64,000 nt of DNA from Plumapathes pennacea (Eukaryota; Cnidaria; Anthozoa; Antipatharia; Myriopathidae): NCBI GenBank assembly GCA_964036295.1, contig OZ038470.1, positions 15,630,436 through 15,694,435 on the forward strand. Direction: 5' to 3'. Shown in pieces: positions 42,909-53,240 of the stretch. The position numbers were made by a program, and so were the translations under genes. The notes under the pieces were generated by a model that saw only the letters and a list, made by a program, of their open reading frames with translations, searched no databases and was not told where the DNA came from. Every line of letters starts with the position of its first letter. Position 1 is the stretch's first letter.

Positions 42909-45434
42909 TATCGACTGCGAAACGTATCTGCTCACATTAATGTTAATATCTACTGGCACTATTTCGATTTTCGTCCGCCATGTTCGGATCGCAACTAATC
43001 TAATCTAATCTCTAATCGAAACGTCAAATAGATCACTAAGTTTGTTGTCGCGCAATATAACTGTTCCTCGCAGACTCAATACATATTTCTACGGTTGACA
43101 ATTTTTCTTGCTGGTAAATGGTACTTTTACAGTAATGCTCGCCACTCATGTAAAACTCCATAGCGTTCTTTATACGGGGAAATAAAAAACTCGTCCTATT
43201 ATAAGTCTTTCCGGCAAATCTTGCTGACAGCAAAAAGGACTGAACTCGTAAAAGGATATTGTAGAAACTTTACTCTACTTTCAGTAATCTTTGGAGATGT
43301 AAATCTTTGTTTCCTTTGCCGATCGATTTCTGAGTTTTCCTCTTTATCCCATTTATTTTCAATGTTTCACAGGAAATTTGAGAACTCGAGCATTTAAAAT
43401 TAAATTACAATGAATTCATCCAATATAATTTCTAATTTTTCTAAAGATTTCAGAAGCGGACAGTGTTAAAGTTCACTTCGATGCAATTCCCCCTATTCCC
43501 CGGGATAAGTTCTGCTACGCACTGCAGTAAATAAATGAGAGATTTGACCGAAGTTAGCAAGAATGAGTAAAGCGAGTTTATCACAAAGAAAAGCCGATAC
43601 CTGCTCTTGAATTCACCGCTTTCATTCGGCTTGTCCTTATTTCTTCAGTTTTGTCACAATAGGTAATTACAACTAGTAAGAGATCACAAAACCAATAATA
43701 GGCTTTCAAACGAGCCGCACACCAAACTAAAGGAATCGGCAATAGCTGAAATGATACCCTTGGAAGTTCGAGAAACTTGTTTGCAATGTCAGATTCCCTT
43801 TCTGCGAAAAAATAAAAATAAAATTCGAAACAGTTTCTAGTATAAGCCCAACTTTTCCGAAGAAGTGCCTTTCTCATTTTGTTTTATCTTATTTTAATCT
43901 CTCGTATTCCGATATTTTCGATTTTTTTGGGCTGCTTTGTAAATCGACAACTTCACCGCCAAAACAAAATATTATTCGAATTAGCTCTTTGCGGTTCTTT
44001 TCTGGTGCGAGGTACGGCAATAGCTTTTAATGAACAAATTGGCTTATAATCCTAACTGCTCAAGTCGAATAAAACTATCAGCCGTCTACGTTGGAAAAGT
44101 TTCTTTAATAGTTCACTGAGATGCAGGAAATCACAGTATTTTTTCGCTTCGACTTGGGAATATGTATATTTTTCTACCGCTGTCTCCCCATGGCAACCGG
44201 AAGAAAAAGCGGCAAAGCGGCTTTACAGAAGCGAAAAACAGAAACCCTAAACGTGCAAGCACAAACAGATAAAATTCAATGTAAATTTGTCATTGCGATA
44301 TCGCAGGGTGTTTGTTTTGCTTGATCGCGTTCAACAATGTGCATTTGCTCAGCCGAAACAAAACTTTCACAAAAAATTTAAATAGCCGCCAGCTTGATTT
44401 AAAATTAAATTTCATATATTTGCCGCCAAGCAGCCCGCCGAAAGTGCAAGGAAACGAGTACTCAAAGAACACAGTTGGATATTGCTTACACGCGCGGCTT
44501 GTGGCTGAAATGTTTCGCAAAAGTTAAAGCGGAATATATGAAACTTAAGGAAATTTAAATCATGGTTTATCCAAAATTAAATCTACACCTCAGGAAAATA
44601 TGTTTTTTTGCGGAAAGAGTGTAATGAAAGGTCCGTCGGGTCTTTTGTTTTCAATACGTGTATTCCGGCTTGGCTTTTTTTCTTCCCGGTTGGTCCATTT
44701 CCTCAGCGGAACAGACTCCAAAAAGAGTGAAAAAGAGTCGGCAAACTTAGAAGCGATATCTTAACATGTCAAAGTCGTATTTGTATTTAAAAGTACTGAG
44801 ATACGCAAAAGAGCGGCTCAGAAGACCATTTCTAAAACAAACAATTTTCGGCAGAAATGATCGGCGTGTTCTGAGTTCGTGACGCGGCGCAATTCAAAGT
44901 CCGCGCCTTGGAGGTCAAGGTTGAAACCCCACTTTAAGAACCTGCTCGCACTTGTTAAGAATCGATTATTAGAAGCAAAAATGCGAGTAGCATACACGAG
45001 GGCAAACGCCAGGAATTTCTCATAGCACAGTTCTCTTTAAAACAAAGGCAAGACTGGAAGTACTCCAGCAAAGTCACGTCCCGACTGCACTGTCGCCGCA
45101 AAGTCTACATAAGCCGCATGCAAGCATGGGAAAAATTGACCAAGAAACCTTTCGCTTTGATTAGTTTTGTTGTGTGGTAGAAAGGACGGCTCCCACACGT
45201 TCCATAAGCTCAATACTGCGTGACACAGCAGTGTTCCTTGTGTTTACAAACAACTGAGCCATCTGCTGGAACTTTAGTGAAAAGTTGGAGTGCGGAAAGG
45301 AAACTCACGCGTTTTAAGTGAGAAATTCGCTTCTCCATTTATCTTCGTCGGCTGAGGCTTCTGCAAGTCTGCTTGTTTCACAGCATAAGAAACACTTTTA
45401 GACGCCTATACACCAGTCAGGACTAAACCGAACG
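42909..45434. other. Spacer between NECAP and the BH3 gene
   Basis: No recognisable exon on either strand. Short open frames lack splice partners. The right end (about 45000-45434) is less AT-rich and probably holds the BH3-gene promoter. Confidence 0.5.
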
Positions 45435-45818
45435 ATGGCGGCGAATAACGGACTTCGACCACGAAATGCCCTTCGGAATGACGAGGCAATATTCCATGGT
45501 AGAATTCCCAATGCGCGCGATATTAACAGCTCTGAACGTTTATATTCTCCGCAAAACGTGGGAAGACAGTTAGCCTGGATTGGAGACCAGCTTGAGCTTG
45601 GCACACGCCGTCCTGGAAGATTACAACAGATACGAGAAGATATTGGACGAAGTCTGGCGAGGGCAGGGGATACTTTGGAACGGCGTTTTCTACCAGGATG
45701 GAGACCTTGTGAAATTCTGTGGAATCACGTCCGAGAACTTGACTACAATCATGGCGTTGTTTTCTTGGTCATCGTTTGTCTCATAGGTTATGCAACTGAG
45801 TTCGTGAGAAATTTCTAA
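45435..45818 (+). CDS. Tail-anchored protein with two BH3-like motifs (BAK-like)
   Basis: One uninterrupted frame of 127 residues beginning in a good context (ACGATGGCG). Residues 42-54, VGRQLAWIGDQLE, match the BH3 consensus (L-x-x-x-G-D) and closely resemble the BH3 of human BAK. Residues 70-82, IGRSLARAGDTLE, repeat the same pattern. Residues about 107-121 are hydrophobic (VVFLVIVCLIGYA) and followed by a short charged tail, as in tail-anchored BCL-2 family proteins of the outer mitochondrial membrane. No BH1 or BH2 was seen, so it looks like a BH3-only or BIK-like regulator of apoptosis rather than a full BAK. The gene may be single-exon or this may be one exon of a larger gene. Function is inferred from motifs only. 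Confidence 0.7.
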   Translation: MAANNGLRPRNALRNDEAIFHGRIPNARDINSSERLYSPQNVGRQLAWIGDQLELGTRRPGRLQQIREDIGRSLARAGDTLERRFLPGWRPCEILWNHVRELDYNHGVVFLVIVCLIGYATEFVRNF

Positions 45819-47192
45819 CAGTCCTCTCTCCCGCTTTATTTTGTTTTTAACTTAAAATAGCACGTGTTTAATGAGCAGAGGATTGTGAGCTGCAATTTGC
45901 TCTTTTGTGTTTACAAAACTAAATCATATTAACCGTTGTTCGTTTGCTGCGGACGGAGTTCTTGTTTCTTTTCTCCAGAGCCCCAAGTTCAAACCAGAAA
46001 ACAATGAAACCCAAAGACGCAAAAAGTAAATAGTCTGCTCGCAGCGGTATACAAAACAGTATAGCCACCCCTTCTCAATTTCGAGTATAGTGTAAATTCA
46101 AAATATTTGTGAGTTAACTTATTGAAATTTGGAGAACACTCGATCTGTCACTGAGGTTTCGTTTGTTGCGTGTTATAAATAACTGCTGTAGAAGCCCATA
46201 TTCAGCATTATATATCAGTCGTGTTCTGTATATAGTCTATTCTGCCTATTTGTTCTGCTGATTTCCTCCACCACACATTGCCGACTTGTAAAATACCGCC
46301 GCTTTTGTTCTGTTGTTTGGATAAGATTGTGATTGTCCTCGTTCTTTTGTAAATAAACGAAATTTATCAAAACAAATGGCTTCGCGTGTTTACCACAATA
46401 GATGGAAAGTACCCTGCCGTACCGAGTACAAAGTCCAGGGACAACATAGGTCAATGGCGGAACCACGGATGGTTTTTCGATCACAGCTTTAAACCGCAAA
46501 TTCTCCCAACCTGGGAGGCACCTTTTGGTTTTGTGTAATTTGGGAACCGCGTCAAAAGGTTTACCGGCCTTTGTGCCGCAGCTACTGTCCCGGTCGATAT
46601 GCGTGGAATATCCATTGAGTCGGCAAAAACACAAGTAAAACTCTGTGTACTGTGTTTGATAAGTTTGAACTCAACCGCCTTCAGAAGTACCCAAATTTGC
46701 GGATAAAATTATGATAAATTCCCAGTTACAACACAGAGGGATAGATTGAAACAAGAAAGAAAAGTCCAGAACACAAGTCAAATGCGCAATTGGCAGCCAA
46801 ATGGTACGACTCACTGACAACAAAGTGAACACTGCTATTAGAGTGAACTCACTGAAAATTTTCATATGGAGTGGTCACACTTTTAGGTTTCCTCAGTTTA
46901 TTGAGAGTTCAGGTATTAGAATGTACTCACTGAGAGCTTTTCATTTGAGTAGTTTCATTTGACAGTTCAGGAGTGAAGCGTTTTCTAGGGTTACGGAAAA
47001 GGGGCAAAGGTGTGGAAGGAGGGGGGATGGAAAGATGGAGGACTAGCAACTGAGGAGGGAGGGGTGGGGACTATATTGAGGAGGGAGGGGTAGGAACTAT
47101 AAAGGAGTTTACAGTAGGAAGTTACGTTTGATTAATAAAAGAACAAAGATTTAAAATATCTTCAGTGTCATTCTTCGTGGCTGATGCAGCTT
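45819..47192. other. Convergent spacer between the BH3 gene and the modular exon gene
   Basis: No gene recognised. A 139-codon minus-strand frame at 46215-46634 has no known features. At 47020-47105 there is a GA-rich minisatellite (GGAGGGAGGGGT ... ACTATA, two to three units). Confidence 0.45.
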
Positions 47193-50100
47193 CTATTTTT
47201 TCTTCCGCTTCACAAACTCTTCTCCTTCCTGAAAGTAAAATAACATAAGAACAGCTTCATTGGAGCAGTTTTTGAAAACCTCAATAATCCACAGCTGGAG
47301 AGTGCCCCCACACAGGGGCCACAGTAGGACAAAACAGAAGGAGGAAAGCAGCGGGTAAAGGCAACAAGTAACCCTGCTGGGAATTACCTAAAAAACTAAA
47401 AAAGTTCTGAATTGTTCTTGTGATGTCATTTCGGAAACTTGTACCCAGTCCACCTACCGCTGCTGTGACGTCCATGGATGTTGTTCTTTTGAGTGAGGCG
47501 CGCCTGTATCTCTTGACTTCAGTCTTTTCGCTCTCTCTAAGCAGCTTGGTCTGGTTTCGCGACCCTGTGAGATGCTGCTGTCCAACGAATTCTTCGCCAA
47601 TCTGTGCACCAAAAGAGAATGAACCAATGAGAAGCCGGTTCGGATGCTGTGACCGAACCGCTCTTTGTCATTCTTATGTCTATTTCGTTTGTTACACGCT
47701 TACTGTTTCTGTTTTCCATGAGGAAAACTTAAAATTACGAGCCTACTTTTAACTTCTGAAAAAGAACAGATAAACAGTGTAATCATTCGTTTTTATTTTT
47801 CTTTACCTTGGCTGTCTCCTTCATTGTTAAGTCGCGACGAAGTTGGGGAGGAGACACGGACGGTTCTCCACCAGCTTCTTCGTCTCCTTTCTCTTTTTTC
47901 TTTTTCTCTTCTTCAATTCCACCCGATCTGCTAAGAAACATCTCCGCTTCCTGTGTATGGAATTAAGAAAACTGTATTTTCATTCGGTGGAGCAATGATA
48001 GTTAGATCACCTTCAGTGTTCTTCTGTTTCTCACTAGAGATTTTATACTGCAAGGAGAACTTCGACGTTTGAATTTGGGCTTGGGAGTGAACTGCATCAC
48101 CAAACCAAAAAGCTTTAAAATGTACAGAGATAATCTAGGATTAGCCTAATATCCAGACCTGGCCCCTCAAATTCATCCGAAACGCTGCACACTACCTTAA
48201 CTGTCACATCGATTGTCGAGTTTCGCTGGATCTTCGGACGAGACCCTCGCTTTGATGTATCTTTGTCGACGCCTTCAGTAAAAGCGACTGTTTTGATGCC
48301 GCCGTCTTTTTTGCTTGCGGGCTCATCCTCTACCAATCCACCCATCCTTTCTATGAAATCGTTTCCCTCCTGTGAAGAAACGAAGTCATATGTTCCATTT
48401 CTTGTCTCGTGGTTCAATCTGTTAGTTCAGTCAGTGTAAGTAGGAGTTGTTTCGTGTCTCACCACAAATCCTTTGAAGAAGTACTGTAAAATGTAAGGCC
48501 CAGGTCAAACGACGTATTTCAGACGAGACGAAATAAATTACACTTCGGGTCGACCGAAATTAATTAAGTTCGACTGCTGGGTCAAACGTCGAACTTAATC
48601 GTCAAACTTAATTCCCTCGAAACAAATTCAGAATACAAGAATCAATTTTTTGGGTCAGTGGGAGTTTGAATTTAGTTCGACTCATGAAAAGATCGACGTT
48701 TGACCCCGAGACGATCTCCGGACGTTCTTCCCGTCTGCAACAGACGGAAAGAACGTCTTGGTCGATCCAAATACAATCAGTCGAACTTAATTGAGTCAAA
48801 TGTCGATCTTATCATGAACTTAATTCGCTCAATTTAGTTCGTCTCGTCTGAAGTACGTCGTTTGACCTGGGCCTAATGTATTTACACAGTCAAGAGGGAT
48901 TTTCTGTTACCTAACCGTGGCGGAATCGTACGGCCCTACCTGTAGTATCCAGTGTATCCCCACCTGTCCACGTTAAAAAAGAATTTTTACCTGAGCTGTG
49001 ACGTCCATTGTTGAGTCTCGCTGTAGTTTTGGCTTCTTTGAGCTGCTTTCAGGTGAAACACCAGATGCCCCGTCCTCAGAATCATCGGGAGTTGTGGAGC
49101 CAAGGGTCCGAGTAAGAAACTCGTTGCCTTCCTGCGGCATGCACCGTAATAAGAACAAGAAGAGTAACATTGTTCGCGTGACTTCTCCTTCCAATACATA
49201 ATCAGCTATGTGTGATTCATCACAGAGAAAATGCCCGTTGCTTATAGATTTTTGGTCTGAAATAAAGTAGCAGATTTTGTTTCTTTTGCTGTATTTCGTA
49301 TTTGGTCCGAAATACAGCCAACTCTCTCTCTCTCTAAGGCGGACACTATAATGCTAGTCCTGAGGCCTGAGGGTGTCTAGGTAGGGTATGATTGTATGCT
49401 TTGGCCTGAAATAGGGTAAGTGGATAGATGCCCTCTCAACTTTTCGCGCATGCCAAACATGGACCGGATAGCCTGGGAACGAGGATGGGACCGGATCACA
49501 TGAAACCACAATACTCACGTGCAGCCGGAAGTGCTGGCATTCTTTCAATAACCGCAGCATCAATATCTCACCAGAAACCAAGTAAACAAGTGTTTTGATT
49601 AATCTTTCTTTTCTTGAATCAGTCGCAATTCCCAAGGAAACTAGTCTACAATAATATTATGATGCAATATTTTGTCAATTCTGTTGTGTCAATTCTCACC
49701 TTTGCAGTCGCCGCCATTGTAGACTGTCGCTTGAGCTTGCCAGCGGCAAGAGGTGCGGGTTCTGTTTCATCGGGTCCGGCATTTTCTTCTTCTTTCTGAA
49801 CAGCAGCCTCCGCTTCTCCACTTATTTCATTTGAATTCTCATCCCCTGATTTCACAAAGCCGCCCTCGCGCCAATCCGAGCCACCTTTCTCGCAAAATGC
49901 GATCCCTTCCTGCGGTCAGTTTCGAACGTAAGAACTTTTCAAAAATACGCTAATTTTGGGCTCGCGTTCACACTGCTAGAGTAGATCGCTCCAGGCTTAA
50001 CTCGAGCCGAGTGTCGACGTTTTCTTTTATCTATCTCAGATCGATTTAACTGATTTTCCGAAGTGCGAACACGCGCAACGATATAGTCTCAGACCAGCGA

Positions 50101-50226
50101 GCCGATCCTATTTTAGCCGCGATGCGAGTGTGAACGGAAACTCGAATGAGGACGTGAAGTTCGTACCTCTGCTGTAGCTTGCATGGTTCCAGTCCTTTGT
50201 AACTTTGGTTTATCGTCGGTGGCCAT
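47193..50226 (-). CDS. Modular repeat protein, seven phase-0 exons
   Basis: Exons: 50226-50167, 49909-49700, 49131-48991, 48369-48196, 47950-47807, 47601-47458, 47228-47193. They total 909 bases, 302 residues. Each exon is a whole number of codons and every intron is phase 0. Each internal exon begins with E-G-x-x-F (or EAEMF, IGEEF) and ends with a basic Ser/Thr motif such as PKLQRDSTMDVTAQ, LKRQSTMAATAK or IQRNSTIDVTVK; the last exon is just EGEEFVKRKKK. So six copies of a roughly 20-residue motif are rebuilt across exon junctions. The linkers are acidic and low in complexity. The RxxS/T sites suit basophilic kinases (inference). I do not recognise the family. No signal peptide or membrane segment; likely cytoplasmic or nuclear. 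It is head to head with CEP19. Confidence 0.8.
48496..48874. mobile_element. MITE with 6-bp target duplication in intron 3 of the modular gene
   Basis: Ends AGGCCCAGGTCAAACGACGT and the inverse ACGTCGTTTGACCTGGGCCT, flanked by a perfect direct repeat AATGTA (48490-48495 and 48875-48880). Internal sequence has several further short inverted GTTCGAC/GTCGAAC-type repeats. Confidence 0.88.
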
Positions 50227-50663
50227 GCCTTTGCCTTTACCTTGCGTGTCGTGAACTATGGGTGGCGTCAGACATAGAAAGCGAAGAGTGACCTTACGTC
50301 ACACAAGTGTGCCCTGGAATGGTACCGGAAGTTTTCTTCTCCGCAATTTTTGTCTTTCCGCCCGAGGTGTCCACATTTTATCTCTAGAATGACTTCCAAG
50401 TGACCAGGTCGCTTACGAGAGCCCTTTCTCGTAAGCGACTAGCTCTAGTTACGACCACTTTTTCGAATTCCCGGGGTCATCGCGCGACAGCTCCGTAATT
50501 TGTCCGTCTGTCTGTCTGTACTTTAATCCAGCGGCATTCTTCTTTTTTGCGTGCGCGGAGCGTGGCAGTTAAAGCACCCGCTGACCACATAAACCAACAG
50601 AAAGATGTGATCTGATCATACGGGTGTGCTAGGAAAATCTGTCTTTTGCAGAGTCAGATCCTC
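50227..50663. promoter_or_regulatory. Bidirectional promoter region, modular gene / CEP19
   Basis: The two start codons are 437 bases apart and diverge. The region is CpG-containing with short GTCTGTCTGTCTG repeats near 50508. No single core motif was decisive. Confidence 0.5.
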
Positions 50664-51657
50664 ATGTTCTCACCCCGTAAGTGCGGGGTAAAATACGACC
50701 CACCTACTCTCGTCTTGTACTACGATGATAATTCCACAGGTACGCCATTTGACCTATTTTTAACGATTGTCATTTAACACGAGTAATTTTCGACCCAATC
50801 GATAAAGACTGACTAGCTGCCCTGGTCAAGCCCCAAGTTTTCCGTACGGACTTGCGATCGATCACGAAACGGACTAACAAGTTGCTAGAAAATTAAAGCT
50901 ACCATTTACATCTTTTCATATAAACACAATAGCTATTAGTAGCTTTCAAGTCGGTCACACAAGCAGCTACCCCGGCCAAATTGGAAAAGCCTTGTTTGTA
51001 AATCTTGTGTGACATTTTTTGTGTTTTCAATATGAAATTTTAATCAACTATGACTGTATTGGATGATTATAGTGTTCATACTTTGTACCATTTCTTATCA
51101 GGAAAACTACACAAGAGATCTATGCCATTGAGAGATTTAAAGGAAGGTTCAGAGTAAGTTAGTGATCAGGCCCATTCTCATAGTGTATAAGTCATTTCCA
51201 ACTGTGATAATCAGCTATCGAATAACAAGTTATTCATAATTATGGTTTATGTTTTATTTAAGAACCTGTGTGGCTTCCTGGGGGGAGAAGTGGGGATGTA
51301 CATTAGACATGTAGATGGGCAGATAATATATTAAGCTTCATCTTTTTATAGTATTTCACAGGTTGTGACAGATCTCCAAGACAGCTCTCGTCATGGGAAA
51401 TATCTCAAAGACATTCCATCTGATCAGGTGCAGTATATAATTTATGAACTTAAATTCCAAAGTCAATGTTGTTTCAGAACGGATTTGTATATATATATGA
51501 TATATATATATAACTATTATGTATATATATTAGTCAAAATGTTCTTGTTTGTCTGCTTGCTACCATTTCCTTGCTAAAAGTTGCATTGCAGAGTTGTTGT
51601 GGAGTGTCAGCTGCTTGCAATTTTGCTTAGAATTTCCAACTTGCACCCAATAGTGCA

Positions 51658-51688
<31 letters not shown>

Positions 51689-52287
51689 TCAATTAATGAA
51701 TTATTCTAGTAACAGTGTACTTTCCCTGCAACTTGTCTTACAAGACATTTTTGCAAGACAAATTGCAAAGAGAGGGTGTTACATGGCTTACACTTCTTCA
51801 ATCTGCAACGTGTTTTGTAATGGCATTTCACTGCAAGGTGTTCAACAGGACCTTGATATCATTTTCTTCAACTAATTTGAGCAGAAATGTTTGGAGCTTC
51901 TGCACTTCAAGAACAAAATAACCTAATCTGTAGCTTAACTGTGATAAGTGTAACTTGAATGTGTAAAAAGGTGACTTACACTGTCTTGTAATCACATCCT
52001 GACATGAACTCAAGCTGGAAAAACTGGTCAAAATGATTCAAGACAAAATGAAGGGACTTGACCCCAGGCGCTTTCCTGGAGAAAAGTTGGATCTGAATGA
52101 GGACATGAACAAGCTTGATGACGTGGAACTGAACAAGCGTAAAGCTCTGATGAATGAAACATTCGAAAAAAACCAAGTCAGAGAAGATGACGAAGACTTT
52201 GTTTATGACAAGGAGGTGACTTTTGGTGAAGGAAAACTGGAATCTGGCTGGGATGATGAAGACGAATATTCAGACCCAGAATTCTGA
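50664..52287 (+). CDS. CEP19: Centrosomal protein of 19 kDa
   Basis: Four exons: 50664-50739, 51102-51153, 51352-51427, 52015-52287, summing to 477 bases (158 residues; human about 163). The first three donors are GT; the last acceptor is CTCAAG, weaker than usual, chosen because it keeps the LEKL start seen in the family. Matching segments are the N-terminal KCGVKYDPPTLVLYYD, RSMPLRDL, and the C-terminal DLNEDMNKLDDVELNKRKAL followed by FEKNQ, DFVYDKEV and SGWDDE. CEP19 localises to centrioles and the ciliary base, where it recruits RABL2 and intraflagellar transport proteins to start ciliogenesis. Confidence 0.93.
51656..51681. repeat. (CAA)n microsatellite
   Basis: Eight to nine CAA/ACA units in CEP19 intron 3. 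Confidence 0.85.
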
Positions 52288-53029
52288 GGAAGTGCATATA
52301 TTTTTGACATGAAGAAGGGTTATCTTAGCATAGGTACTGACAGAAAGTAGACATTTTTATTACAAGCAATTTTGAACAGTTGCATATTTTGCTATAAAGA
52401 AGGGCTTATTTTAGAAAAGGAAGCTTGGAAATTTGATGTTTGCTTGTCCTTGTAGTTACAGTGTATTATCAGGAATTCGGGGCAGTTGCATATTTTGGTG
52501 CGAAAACAACAGTTCCTGGCAATCCGAACTGACATTTGGTTGTCCAAATCTCAGGCCAGTTGAGTTTCTCTGATAAAAGAGCCAATTGCTCTGAAATTTG
52601 CCCTAAATGAACCAAATGGCCTTCAAACCTCCCTGTATAGATAAATAACAAAATACACACTTTACCTGTGGTTTGTGGCATCGTTCTTGGGTTTTTCGGT
52701 TCAACTTCTCTCGGCCTGTCTCCACTAGCCAACTTCATGACGTGGAAGCCAAGACGTATGTGAGTGCCGAAAATCAGGTCCAAATTGTTAAGGCAATCTG
52801 ATGACGCTAAGACAAATGAAATGTGGTTTCCAGTTGGTCTTTAAAAAAAGACAAATCTACTATTAAAAGTGCTACTTCGCTATAAATGCAAATTGTGGCT
52901 TGTTCCAGTCTCCCACAACACGTCACCTTCATCCTCGTTCCCAGGGTAGGGGAAAGAGCCTGGGAACGAGGATACATCACCTTATGTTACCAGCGGTGTT
53001 AACCAGCGTACAAAGGCTGTATAAGAACG

Positions 53030-53240
53030 GCTTTCAACCAACCAAAGACAAACGGTAATTTGTGATTGGTTTTACTTTGAAGAGAGAACAAATTAGCAGT
53101 ACGAGGAAACGCCATCATTTCTTGTTCTGATTGACGAAGGATACTACCAACCTTGTTTGGGACCAATCCAAAACCGCAGCAAACGGAAAACCAAACAATC
53201 CCGCGATTAATTTTCGACAGTCATCTGAATACGGCTCCGA
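53030..53240. mobile_element. Degenerate TIR element (same family as 30853 and 34763)
   Basis: Its right part (TTTTCGACAGTCATC, CGGCTC, and AAACCAAACAATCC inside) is the inverse of the start of the element at 34763. The left end is poorly kept. Confidence 0.55.

Noticed and set aside
45580..45786. 68-codon frame overlapping the BH3 gene in another frame
   Set aside because: Looks protein-like by composition but lacks family motifs; the BH3 frame explains the sequence better and has the good start context.
46215..46634. 139-codon minus-strand frame
   Set aside because: No domain, no conserved motif and no splice partner found; probably chance in the spacer, though a lineage-specific gene is not excluded.
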